Origin: Pseudomonadota bacterium
GTDB lineage: Bacteria > Myxococcota_A > UBA9042 > GCA-2863065
Assembly (NCBI GenBank): GCA_005776585.1
Contig: SXOX01000155.1
Coordinates: forward strand, 1 to 37,133
Reading direction: 5' to 3'
DNA length: 37,133 nt
Both the position numbers and the translations under genes were made by a program. Positions 27,247 to 36,551 of the stretch are shown here, piece after piece. The notes beneath the pieces were generated by a model that made no database searches, was not told the DNA's origin, and saw nothing but the letters and a program-made list of their open reading frames with translations. Every line of letters begins with the position of its first letter. Positions within the stretch are counted from its first letter, which is position 1.

Positions 27247-27795
27247 ATGGCCATTCACAAGACCGGGCGGCGGCTCTTCAAGTTCATTCGCATCCCCAAG
27301 GTCCAGCGCTCGCTCAACAACAAGGGCGGCCGGTCCGTGGTGGCGAACCTGAACCTCACGGCCATGATCGACATGTTCACCGTGCTCGTGACCTTCTTGA
27401 TGATGATGTTCAACGCGACGGGCGAGATCCTCTCGCAGGACAAGGACATCAAGATGCCCAAGGCCTTGAACAACAAGGACTTGGAGCGAGCCATCCTGAT
27501 TCAGATCTCGGCTGCGACCACGAAGGTCGAGGGCGAGGCGGTCGTCGCGACTCACGATCTGTTGAGCGACAAGGCGAGCGACGACGACGTGACGAAGGGC
27601 CTCCAGGACAAGCTCAAGAAGAAGCGCGAAGACATGAAGCGTCAATCGCCCGACAAAGAGCCGTCCCACGAGGTCATCATCCAGGCGGACTCGTTCGTGC
27701 CGTATCACGCGATCAAACGCGTGATGATGGCGTGCGCGAAAAACGGATTCGAGAAGATCAACCTCGCCGTCGAAGGCAAGAGCCCGGCCGAGTAA
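27247..27795 (+). CDS. exbD: Biopolymer transport protein ExbD/TolR family (second copy)
   Basis: A 182-residue protein from ATG 27247, chosen for its strong GGGGAGGAG ribosome site; 30 upstream in-frame codons overlap the previous gene. After a basic N-terminus of ~35 residues, a helix (~38-56) holds Asp42 in NLTAMIDMFTVLVTFLMM. The periplasmic part has a Lys/Asp-rich segment (KLKKKREDMK) and the VIIQADSFVPYHAIKRVMMA element. It differs strongly from the first ExbD copy outside the helix. Heteromeric ExbD pairs are thought to let one channel serve a specialised transmitter; that is inference here. Confidence 0.92.
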   Translation: MAIHKTGRRLFKFIRIPKVQRSLNNKGGRSVVANLNLTAMIDMFTVLVTFLMMMFNATGEILSQDKDIKMPKALNNKDLERAILIQISAATTKVEGEAVVATHDLLSDKASDDDVTKGLQDKLKKKREDMKRQSPDKEPSHEVIIQADSFVPYHAIKRVMMACAKNGFEKINLAVEGKSPAE

Positions 27796-27840
27796 GCCGG
27801 GGCGATCGACTCGTTCCATGGTGGTAGTGGAGGTAGGCCC

Positions 27841-29598
27841 ATGTTGATCGGAATGCTGGTTGCGCTGGTAGGGGCTGCTCTCGTCATTGCCGGTGGCGTC
27901 GCAGCGCCCTGGTTCGTGCCGAACAAGGTCACCGAGGTCATCAACGCCGTCGACCTCGTCTGGGGTCAGGGCGCCGTGGGTGCCGCCGGTGTCGGCGCGC
28001 TCTTTGCCATCCTGGCGGTCGTCTTCCATCGCAAGATGCTCGCGGCCGTCACGCTCGCCGGTGGCGTGCTCATCCTGCTCGCGCAGATGGTCGTCTACCT
28101 CTTCATCTACCCCCTCTTGGAGGGCGCGGGCCTCGATTCGCACCTGCTCGCCTCGGACCTGGAGGTCGGGCGCGGCTTTTATCTCATGTTGGGCGGCGCG
28201 CTGTTGCTCATCGTCGGCGGCTTCGAGGCCGTCGGCGCGGTCAAGACGTGGAGCAACAACGCGCGTCTCCTGCGCGTCAGCGTGCTGTGGAACGGGACGC
28301 CGGTGCGCTCTGAGGTCTTCACCGAGCCGCACAGCCTCGAGGTCGGCCGCGACGCGCACGACGGCATGGTCGTCCCGACCGACGCCATCCCGCCGCGCTT
28401 CAAAATGTTCAAGTCGCACAGCCTCAAGGGCGACTACGACTTGTCTCTGACCGACAAGCTCACGGGCACGTTCAACGTGGGCGGCAAGACTCTTTCGGTC
28501 GCCGAGGCCTTCGCTCAGGGCACGCCCAGCGGCGACGGCGCCAAGACCATCCGGGTGAGCGGCACCGACTACGGCAAGCTCGAGTTTGGCGACATCACGC
28601 TCGTCTGGCAGCTCATCAACCCGGTACTGCCCACGGGGCTCGGGCGCTGGCGGATGGACCTGTGGGTCCCGGCCGGCATGTCCATTGCCATCCTGGGGCT
28701 GCTTGGCTCGGTCTACTATATGACTAAGAGCTACGACCACCAGTGCGTGGAGTGCGACTACAAGAAGCAGGAGCGCAAGGCCATGAAGGTCGACGCCAAC
28801 CTGCTCGAGAAGAAGGAAGAAGAGAAGAAGCCCGAGGACGATTCGCCCAAGGACGACGACACTACTGCCAAGAAGGCCGAGGGCGACGAGGGCAAGTTCG
28901 GCGATCCCGACGAGGACCCGAAGAAGATCTCCAAAGTCCCCAACCGCGACGGCAAGCTGGTCTCCAAGATTGACCCGAAGAAGGTCGGCCTGGTGGACAT
29001 CCTCTCGTCGAAGATGAGCACCACGGGCGCTATCGCCAACATCTTGGCCAAGGACACGACCGGTCTTCAGAACAAGCTGGCCATCGCCATGGCGGGCGCG
29101 GGCTCCGAGTTCGTCATGGGCCACGGCTCAGGCGGCATGGGCTTCAAGGGCACGGGCACCGGCGGCGGCGGCACCGACGGCTACGGCCGCATCCACGGAC
29201 TCGGCAAGATCGACACCGGTGGCGGCCAAGGACTCCACGCCTCGCTTGGCCAGAAGCGAGCGACCAAGGTGGCCAAGCTCAACATCGGCTCCGGCGAGTC
29301 GGCGGGCTTCTGCGAGAAGGGCGACATCGCCAAGAACGTGCGACTGCGCGCCTCGGCCATTCGCGCCTGCTACGAGCAGCGGCTGCAGGTCAACAACAGC
29401 CTCCAGGGCAAGATCACGGCGCGCTGGACCATTGGCCTCGACGGTCGCGTGCCCAACGCCTCGCTCGCCGGGAACACGGTCAGCGACGCCTCGGTCGGCG
29501 AGTGCGTGCTCCGCGTCATCCGCCGCATGGCTTTCAAGAAGCCCGAGGGCGGCCAGTGCATCGTCCAGTGGCCGTTCGTCTTCAATCCCGGTGGTTGA
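27841..29598 (+). CDS. Polytopic AgmX/PglI-type transmitter (TonB-like C-terminal domain)
   Basis: A 585-residue protein from ATG 27841 with GGAGG upstream. It has four N-terminal membrane segments (about 4-24, 46-62, 68-90, 112-134). A ~120-residue beta-rich domain (141-262) includes EPHSLEVGRD, as in FHA-like parts of myxobacterial AgmX/GltJ-type proteins. A fifth helix follows (~276-294), then a Lys/Glu/Asp-rich stretch (320-365), a Gly-rich linker (425-465), and the C-terminal AgmX/PglI domain (~488-582) with Cys491, Cys510, Cys555 and Cys573, probably two disulphides. This is the expected user of the ExbB/ExbD proton channel, reaching across the periplasm to an unknown outer-membrane partner. 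Confidence 0.85.
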   Translation: MLIGMLVALVGAALVIAGGVAAPWFVPNKVTEVINAVDLVWGQGAVGAAGVGALFAILAVVFHRKMLAAVTLAGGVLILLAQMVVYLFIYPLLEGAGLDSHLLASDLEVGRGFYLMLGGALLLIVGGFEAVGAVKTWSNNARLLRVSVLWNGTPVRSEVFTEPHSLEVGRDAHDGMVVPTDAIPPRFKMFKSHSLKGDYDLSLTDKLTGTFNVGGKTLSVAEAFAQGTPSGDGAKTIRVSGTDYGKLEFGDITLVWQLINPVLPTGLGRWRMDLWVPAGMSIAILGLLGSVYYMTKSYDHQCVECDYKKQERKAMKVDANLLEKKEEEKKPEDDSPKDDDTTAKKAEGDEGKFGDPDEDPKKISKVPNRDGKLVSKIDPKKVGLVDILSSKMSTTGAIANILAKDTTGLQNKLAIAMAGAGSEFVMGHGSGGMGFKGTGTGGGGTDGYGRIHGLGKIDTGGGQGLHASLGQKRATKVAKLNIGSGESAGFCEKGDIAKNVRLRASAIRACYEQRLQVNNSLQGKITARWTIGLDGRVPNASLAGNTVSDASVGECVLRVIRRMAFKKPEGGQCIVQWPFVFNPGG

Positions 29599-29628
29599 TC
29601 CGGCGGGCAATCAGCCTATCCTGCTCGG

Positions 29629-30360
29629 GTGACTGACGCACCCGTACCCCGCAAACGTCCTGGCGGCGAGCTGGCCGCGCGACCCCTGCACTTCATCTGG
29701 CTCGTCGACGGCTCGGGGTCCATGGACTCCGACGGCAAGATCCAAGAGCTCAATACGGCCATCAAAGAGGCCTTGCCGCATATGCGCAAGGTCGCCGAGG
29801 ACAACCCCTTCGCCAAAGTCCTGGTCCGCGTCGCGCGCTTTGCCGCGGGCGCCTCGTGGGTCGTCGACAAGCCCACGGCGGTCGAGGACTTCCGCTGGAC
29901 CGATCTGGACGCCGACGGCGTCACCGACCTCGGCAAGGGCCTGGACCTGGTGGCCTCCGAGCTGCGCATCCCGCCGATGACGGACCGCGCGTTGCCTCCG
30001 GTCCTCGTGCTGGTCTCCGACGGCCAGCCGACGGATGACTGGGAGTCCGCGCTCGGCCGGCTCATGGCGCTGCCGTGGGGCAAGAAGGCGGTCCGCATCG
30101 CCATCGCGATCGGGCAAGACGCCGACCTCGAGGTGCTCGAGCGCTTCATTGGCAACAAGGAGCTCAAGCCGCTGCGGGCCAACAACCCGGAGACACTCGT
30201 CAAGTGCATTCGCTGGGCCTCGACGGCGGTGCTCCAGTCCGCGTCCGCGCCGCCCAGTCAATCCAGGACCGAGGGTGCGGCTCCCGCTGAGGGCAACGTG
30301 CCCATCCCGACGCCTCCGCCCGAAGCGAGCGGTCCGGCGACGTCCACGGACGTCTGGTAG
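29629..30360 (+). CDS. von Willebrand factor A domain protein, TerY-like
   Basis: A 243-residue cytosolic protein from a GTG at 29629. The vWA fold has a complete metal-ion-dependent adhesion site: D27-G-S29-G-S31, Thr99 (DGVTDLGKGL) and Asp131 (VLVSDGQPTDDW). The last ~35 residues are Pro/Ala-rich and disordered. Standard TerY proteins carry a C-terminal zinc domain after the vWA; here that domain is missing and is encoded two genes downstream. It begins the signalling set vWA - PP2C - TerY-C - kinase - propeller, with inter-gene distances of 3 nt or less. It starts only 30 nt after the AgmX-like gene. Confidence 0.88.
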   Translation: MTDAPVPRKRPGGELAARPLHFIWLVDGSGSMDSDGKIQELNTAIKEALPHMRKVAEDNPFAKVLVRVARFAAGASWVVDKPTAVEDFRWTDLDADGVTDLGKGLDLVASELRIPPMTDRALPPVLVLVSDGQPTDDWESALGRLMALPWGKKAVRIAIAIGQDADLEVLERFIGNKELKPLRANNPETLVKCIRWASTAVLQSASAPPSQSRTEGAAPAEGNVPIPTPPPEASGPATSTDVW

Positions 30361-30363
30361 GAC

Positions 30364-31209
30364 GTGCGCCGCTGGCTCGTCGTCGGTGCCTCGGTCCAGG
30401 GCGCGCAGCACCGGCGCACAGACCGCCCAAATCAGGACGCCCTCGGCTGGCAGGACGACGGCGCGCCAGGGGTGGCCATCGGGGCGGTGGCTGATGGCCA
30501 TGGCAGCCCCCGGTGTTTTCGCAGTGGCACTGGCGCCCAGCTTGCCGTCGATGCGGTGGTCGCGACCCTGAGCGACGTGTCCGAAACCGCGCACGACTTC
30601 GGGACCGAGCCGTGGGCAAAGGCTGTCGCGGCGGCCGTGGTTGCGCACTGGCGACGTGGTGTCGAGCAGGACGTCGCGGCGCATCCGCTGGAGGCCGACG
30701 AGCTGAGCGGACTGGGCGAGGACGCCGAGGCTGTTGCCACGAGATTTACGTCATGGCCATCGTACGCATATGGCACGACCGCCATTGGCGTTCGCGCGAC
30801 GGAGACCCACCTCGTCTTCCTCCAGATCGGCGATGGCGATGCGCTGCTGGTCGACGGGTCGACCGGCTTCGTGACGCGGCCCGTGGCGGCGGATGCGCGC
30901 CTCATCGGAAACGAGACGACCTCGCTCTCATCGCCCGATGCCGCCAACGACGTGCGCATGGCCATCGTGCCCGTCACGCCCGAGTCGCCGGCGCTCATCC
31001 TGCTGTCGACCGACGGCTATGCCAATTCGTTTGCCGACGACACGGGCTTCGCGCAGGCGGCGCACGACCTGTGGACGCTGGTGTGCGAGGACGGTCCCGC
31101 GGCGGTGCAGGCGGCCTTGCCCGACTGGCTGGCGGAGACGTCGACCGAGGGCAGCGGTGACGACATCAGCGTCGTCCTCCTCGTGCGCCCACCGGAGCCC
31201 ATGCTGTGA
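30364..31209 (+). CDS. PP2C-type serine/threonine phosphatase
   Basis: A 281-residue protein from a GTG 3 nt after the vWA stop. Motifs of the PPM/PP2C fold are in order: NQD (Asp25), ADGHGS (Asp44), IGDGDALLV (~156), LLSTDGYANSF (Asp217) and GDDISVVLL (Asp266-Asp267). These residues hold the Mn/Mg pair. Within this operon it should reverse the action of the kinase encoded two genes later. A ~45-residue helical insertion (~90-135) is longer than in minimal PP2C domains. Confidence 0.9.
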   Translation: MRRWLVVGASVQGAQHRRTDRPNQDALGWQDDGAPGVAIGAVADGHGSPRCFRSGTGAQLAVDAVVATLSDVSETAHDFGTEPWAKAVAAAVVAHWRRGVEQDVAAHPLEADELSGLGEDAEAVATRFTSWPSYAYGTTAIGVRATETHLVFLQIGDGDALLVDGSTGFVTRPVAADARLIGNETTSLSSPDAANDVRMAIVPVTPESPALILLSTDGYANSFADDTGFAQAAHDLWTLVCEDGPAAVQAALPDWLAETSTEGSGDDISVVLLVRPPEPML

Positions 31210-31571
31210 AGCGGGCGGGACACTCGCCGAGCGTGGTCGTCCTGCTCGCGCGCTGCGCCAAGCGTAAGGAGCCTTTCGGCGTGCGCCTCGAGCGGCGGGA
31301 CCGCGCGTGGTTTGCGACCTGGGCCTTTCGCACGCGCGCTGCCAGCGCGGCACGCGAGGGCTACGGGGCCACGGTCGCCGAGGGGGGCCTCGACCTCGAC
31401 GCGAGCTACCCTGGTTGTCCCTGGTGCGAAGCGACGACGCTGGTGCAGTGCCCCTGCGACAAGGTGAGCTGCGCAGTCCCAAATGCAATGACGACCACCT
31501 GCGGCCACTGCGGCAAGACCGCCCGCATCGAGGGGTACATCACGCGCGTCACGGCGGGAGACGACCGATGA
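31206..31571 (+). CDS. Stand-alone TerY C-terminal (TerY-C) zinc-binding domain
   Basis: A 121-residue protein whose GTG overlaps the phosphatase stop by 4 nt. It shows the TerY-C pattern: FGVRLERRDRAWFATWAF, the REGYGATVAEGG turn, then paired cysteines in PGCPWCE, CPCDKVSC and TTCGHCGK. The Cys spacing implies at least two metal-binding knuckles. In other bacteria this domain is the C-terminus of TerY; here it is a separate gene between phosphatase and kinase. It would be expected to bind vWA, kinase or phosphatase and assemble the complex. The assignment rests on motif memory. Confidence 0.8.
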   Translation: MKRAGHSPSVVVLLARCAKRKEPFGVRLERRDRAWFATWAFRTRAASAAREGYGATVAEGGLDLDASYPGCPWCEATTLVQCPCDKVSCAVPNAMTTTCGHCGKTARIEGYITRVTAGDDR

Positions 31572-32875
31572 GCCCGGTCTTTCGCGCGGGGGACGAGGTC
31601 GAGGTCAACGGCACGAGCCTGAGGGCCACCGTGCTCGATCTGCTGGGGGAGGGCGGCCAGGGAGAGGTCTATCGCGCGATCCTGCACGGCGAGGACGTCG
31701 CGCTCAAGTGGTATCACCTCGCTCAGGCCACGCCGGAGCAGCGCAAGGCCCTGGAACGGCTCGTACGGCGCGGTCCGCCCGACAAGCGCTTCCTGTGGCC
31801 ACGCGCCTTGGTCTCCGCACCCCGCAGGGCGCCGCAGAGCTTTGGCTACGTGATGGCGATTCGCGATGACCGCTTCGCGAGCATCGTCGACCTGATGAAG
31901 AGGCGCGTGGAGCCGAGCTTCCGCGCTCTCGCCACGGCGGGCTTTCAGCTCGCAGACAGCTTTCTGGCGCTGCACTCGCGCGGCCTGTGCTACCGCGACA
32001 TCTCGTTCGGCAACGTCTTCTTCGACCCGCGCACCGGTGACGTGCTGGTGTGTGACAACGACAACGTCACCGTTGACGGCAGCCGCATGACGGGCGTGCA
32101 GGGCACACCGCGGTTCATGGCGCCCGAGATCGTCCGCGGGGAGGCCGCGCCGACCTCGGCGACGGATCTGTGGTCGCTGTCGGTCCTATTGTTTTACTTG
32201 TTCATGGTCCACCATCCACTGGAGGGTCGGCGCGAGCTAGAGATCAAGTGCCTCGATCTTCCGGCCATGACGCGCCTCTATGGCAGCCAGGCGCTCTTCC
32301 TGTTTGATCCGAGCGACCCGTCCAACCGACCGGTGCCCGGCGAGCAGGACAACCCGCTGGCCTACTGGCCGCTGTATCCGGACGCGTTTCGCACGCACTT
32401 CCTCCGCAGCTTCACTGACGGCGTGCGCGACCCCGCCCACGGCCGCGTCCGCGAGAGCGAGTGGCGCGCGGCGATGGTGTCGCTCCGAGACGCGATCCGG
32501 ACGTGTCCGTCGTGCAGCGCGGAGGCGTTCATCGGCGCCGGTGCGCCCGAGCGGTGCTGGTCGTGCCGGCACACGTTCGGGCCAGCGCTCCGCGTGAGGC
32601 TCCCCGGAGGCGAGGTCGTGCTCGAGAGCGGCACACAGCTCTATCGACATCACCTGGAGCTGAATGGGCTGTATGACTTCGACGGCCCTCGCGCGATCGT
32701 GCAGCGTCATCCCCAGGACCCCAGCCGGCTCGGGCTCAAGAACCTTGGAGGGTCCAGCTGGACCGCCACCGACACGAGCGGTCAGGTGCATGAAGTCGCC
32801 TCGGGCCGCAGCGTGTCCTTGACGCCAGGTCTCGTCATCGGCTTCGGCGCGACGACGGGCACCGTCCTGTCGTAG
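31568..32875 (+). CDS. Protein kinase of TerY-P type with zinc ribbon and C-terminal beta domain
   Basis: A 435-residue protein from ATG 31568, overlapping the TerY-C stop by 4 nt. The kinase domain (~15-285) has Gly-loop GEGGQGEVY (27-35), Lys47 (VALKWY), YRD in place of HRD (142-144, catalytic Asp144, Asn149) and DND in place of DFG (163-165, CDNDNV). These variants recur in this kinase family and do not imply loss of activity. A four-Cys zinc ribbon follows (Cys313, Cys316, Cys330, Cys333). The C-terminal ~95 residues (PGGEVVLESGTQLYRHHLEL...) resemble an FHA-like or small beta domain. It phosphorylates unknown targets, opposed by the PP2C. Confidence 0.9.
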   Translation: MSPVFRAGDEVEVNGTSLRATVLDLLGEGGQGEVYRAILHGEDVALKWYHLAQATPEQRKALERLVRRGPPDKRFLWPRALVSAPRRAPQSFGYVMAIRDDRFASIVDLMKRRVEPSFRALATAGFQLADSFLALHSRGLCYRDISFGNVFFDPRTGDVLVCDNDNVTVDGSRMTGVQGTPRFMAPEIVRGEAAPTSATDLWSLSVLLFYLFMVHHPLEGRRELEIKCLDLPAMTRLYGSQALFLFDPSDPSNRPVPGEQDNPLAYWPLYPDAFRTHFLRSFTDGVRDPAHGRVRESEWRAAMVSLRDAIRTCPSCSAEAFIGAGAPERCWSCRHTFGPALRVRLPGGEVVLESGTQLYRHHLELNGLYDFDGPRAIVQRHPQDPSRLGLKNLGGSSWTATDTSGQVHEVASGRSVSLTPGLVIGFGATTGTVLS

Positions 32876-34117
32876 GTGCCGCAGGTGACCGAGCCGGCGC
32901 ACGTCCTGTGGGCGGTCCGCGAGGCGGCCGTGACCGTCGCTCCAGAATACGCCGGACACGCGCGCCAGCTCGAGGCGCTGCTCCGCGACCTGCTGCCCCA
33001 TGAGCCAGCGCTGGTCACCGCACTCGTCTTGGCGGCGCGCCTCGGGGTCCCCGCGGCCTTCGCGAGCCTCGACGCGCTCGACGCCGCGACCGCCGCCCGC
33101 CTTTCGCAGGAGCTCTCACGCGTGACGGGCCTGACGGGGGCGGCCGCGGAGCAGGCGGTCTGCACCTGGGCCGAGGCCCTCGGGCTCGCCCTGCCACCCC
33201 CGCTCCATGCCGGCCTGGTCCCGGACCTCGAGGCGCGCACGGTGCCGAGCGCACGTGCCGTCGCCCCACGACTGGTGGTGACCCAGGTCATCGACGTCGG
33301 GCCCGCGGCGGTGACGGCGCTCGCGGTGTCTGCGGATGGTCGCGGGCTTGCGGTCACGTTTGGTACCTCGGGGACGCGCACCTATGACGCGACGACCGGA
33401 TGGCGGCTCCGCGACCTGCCGCCCTCGACGAGCGCCGGGCTCACCATGGACCGGGACGGGCATCTCGTCGCGGGACTCGCCGAGGACACGCTCTGGGTCG
33501 CCGAGATGTCGGGCAAGGCCCAGCCGCGCCGCTTCACGCTCCGGGGTGGCCTGGTCGCCGCGGCTTTCCTGGGCTCGGGTGAGGCGATCGCCTTGGCCTC
33601 GCGGGTCGACGAGACGCTCGTGCTGGAGCTCGAGCCACCGCGGGTCGATCCCGCCTCCATCGGCGCGACACCCGGTCGCGTCGCCGCGCTCGGCGCCTTC
33701 GAACAGAGCATCCTGTACGCGACGTCGGGTGGGCTGGTGCTGGCACGCGGCCGAATCGTGACGGCTCGGTTGCGCTCGACGCAGGTTCCTGGGCAGATCA
33801 CCGCGATGGCGGTCGCGCGCCAGCGGGCCCTGCTCACGACGGCGGATGGGGGCGTGCATCACGTGACATGGGAGGAATCGAGCGCGCCGCTGCCGGTCGA
33901 GACGGTTGAGGGTGGCGCGCCCGCCGCCGTCTCCGGAACCGGCGCGCGTGCAGCGCTCCTGCGACACGGCGTGGTCACGCTGGTCACGTTGCCTGGCGGG
34001 GACCTGCTGGCGGTCGTCGATCTCGAGGGACGGACGGCGTCTGCGCTGGCATTCGGGGAGGGCGACCGCCTCGTCGTCGGCACGTCGGACGGCGCCGTCC
34101 TCGTCGCCGGAGAGTGA
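32876..34117 (+). CDS. Beta-propeller (WD40-like) protein with N-terminal helical adaptor domain
   Basis: A 413-residue protein whose GTG directly follows the kinase TAG. Residues ~5-105 form a helical domain with AVREA, LEALLRDLLPHEPALV, GVPAAF and the closing AVCTWAEALGL. This module recurs in bacterial multi-domain signalling proteins that carry kinase, Hsp70-like or propeller domains. From ~140 to 413 there are repeated short beta hairpins (ALAVSADGRGLAV, LVAGLAEDTLWVAE, LAFGEGDRLVVGTSDGAVLV) consistent with a six- or seven-bladed propeller. It is the last gene of the operon and a likely adaptor or sensor. It converges on the next gene with 3 nt between them. Confidence 0.85.
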   Translation: MPQVTEPAHVLWAVREAAVTVAPEYAGHARQLEALLRDLLPHEPALVTALVLAARLGVPAAFASLDALDAATAARLSQELSRVTGLTGAAAEQAVCTWAEALGLALPPPLHAGLVPDLEARTVPSARAVAPRLVVTQVIDVGPAAVTALAVSADGRGLAVTFGTSGTRTYDATTGWRLRDLPPSTSAGLTMDRDGHLVAGLAEDTLWVAEMSGKAQPRRFTLRGGLVAAAFLGSGEAIALASRVDETLVLELEPPRVDPASIGATPGRVAALGAFEQSILYATSGGLVLARGRIVTARLRSTQVPGQITAMAVARQRALLTTADGGVHHVTWEESSAPLPVETVEGGAPAAVSGTGARAALLRHGVVTLVTLPGGDLLAVVDLEGRTASALAFGEGDRLVVGTSDGAVLVAGE

Positions 34118-34120
34118 GCG

Positions 34121-34729
34121 CTAGCGCTCCCAGAGCTTGCCGAGCGGGATCTCGACGGCGTCGAAGGGCTCCGCTCGGATGGGATCATCGCCGCGATAGA
34201 TGTGGACGACCCGCCAGGAGCCGCGGTCGAGCGCGTAGACTTCCAGGATCATGGCAAGCGGATCGACGAGCCAGACGTGCTCGACGCCCTCTCGGCCGTA
34301 GAACGGGAGCTTCGCGGCCCGATCGGTCCGGACTGAACCGGGTGACAAGACCTCGCAGACCCAATTCGGAGCTTGATCGAGAAACGGAGTCATTGGCAAG
34401 GTTGGCATGGACGCGCGACGCCACCCGGCGATGTCGGGCACGACGACGAGGTAGTTTGGATCGCGCCCCAAGTGCAGTTCGGGCTCGAACTCGATCCACC
34501 AGCCGCCGGGCCCTAACAGTCCCTGCTGAAACGCTACATTGAGAAACGCCCCCAGCGCCGACGCCGCCTGGATATGCGGCATCGCTGGCCGCGGGCTGAC
34601 AATGAGTTCCCCAGCGATGATCTCGCCCCGCAGGTGGTCCGGCAGCGCCTCGATGTCGGCGTACGTCGGGCGACGCGGGACCTCAACGACTTGGGCAGCG
34701 CCGGGCATGAAGTGCAGTATAGCCGGCAT
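34121..34729 (-). CDS. Uma2 family endonuclease-like protein (DUF820, PD-(D/E)XK fold)
   Basis: A 202-residue protein from ATG 34729, with GAGGGCGG upstream; GTG 34732 is an alternative. It has the family elements YADIEALPDHLRGEIIAGELIVSP, VVPDIAGWR (catalytic Asp), WVCEVLSPGSVRTDRAAKL (Glu...Lys of the nuclease core) and VEHVWLVDP. Uma2 proteins are abundant in cyanobacteria and myxobacteria and their target is unknown. It stands alone between a convergent operon end and a minus-strand gene, as these genes often do. Confidence 0.9.
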   Translation of the reverse strand: MPAILHFMPGAAQVVEVPRRPTYADIEALPDHLRGEIIAGELIVSPRPAMPHIQAASALGAFLNVAFQQGLLGPGGWWIEFEPELHLGRDPNYLVVVPDIAGWRRASMPTLPMTPFLDQAPNWVCEVLSPGSVRTDRAAKLPFYGREGVEHVWLVDPLAMILEVYALDRGSWRVVHIYRGDDPIRAEPFDAVEIPLGKLWER

Positions 34730-34756
34730 CACCGCCCTCGGGCCAGCAGGGACCGG

Positions 34757-36316
<1,560 letters not shown>

Positions 36317-36400
36317 CGAGGGCCAACCTTCGCACATGGGCGCGCGCCCGTCATGCCGACGCCGCAGTGACTCCAAATGAGACTTCTGTCTCGTTGTGAG

Positions 36401-36428
36401 ATTCTGTAATAGTTTTAGTAACATTCAA
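36401..36428 (-). promoter_or_regulatory. Possible sigma-70 promoter of the MepA-like gene
   Basis: On the minus strand, TTGAAT (36428-36423) and CAGAAT (36406-36401) are separated by 16 nt. Each matches four of six consensus bases, inside an AT-rich segment about 85 nt upstream of the ATG. The 5-bp inverted repeat GAGAC-4-GTCTC (36379-36392) and the palindrome TGTCGCGACA (36434-36443) lie on either side and could bind a regulator. Confidence 0.3.
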
Positions 36429-36524
36429 GCCTGTGTCGCGACATGAGACACCAAATTTCGCAATCTGAGGCAGCCACGGGCCGACGGTCAGCAGCCACGA
36501 GCGTCACGCACGCGGATCATCGGC

Positions 36525-36541
36525 TTGGCACGGACGTTGCT
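36525..36541 (+). promoter_or_regulatory. Sigma-54 (RpoN) promoter, exact consensus
   Basis: TTGGCACGGACGTTGCT matches YTGGCACGRNNNTTGCW at every defined position. GG of the -24 element is at 36527-36528 and GC of the -12 element at 36539-36540, giving a start site near 36552. It lies in the intergenic region before glyQ and reads toward the stem-loops and glyQ. No clear activator-binding site could be picked out upstream; an enhancer-binding protein would be needed. Confidence 0.75.
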
Positions 36542-36551
36542 TGGGTAGTGC

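Noticed and set aside
27241..29124. 627-codon minus-strand open frame
   Set aside because: Antisense to ExbD and the AgmX-like gene, both strongly supported.
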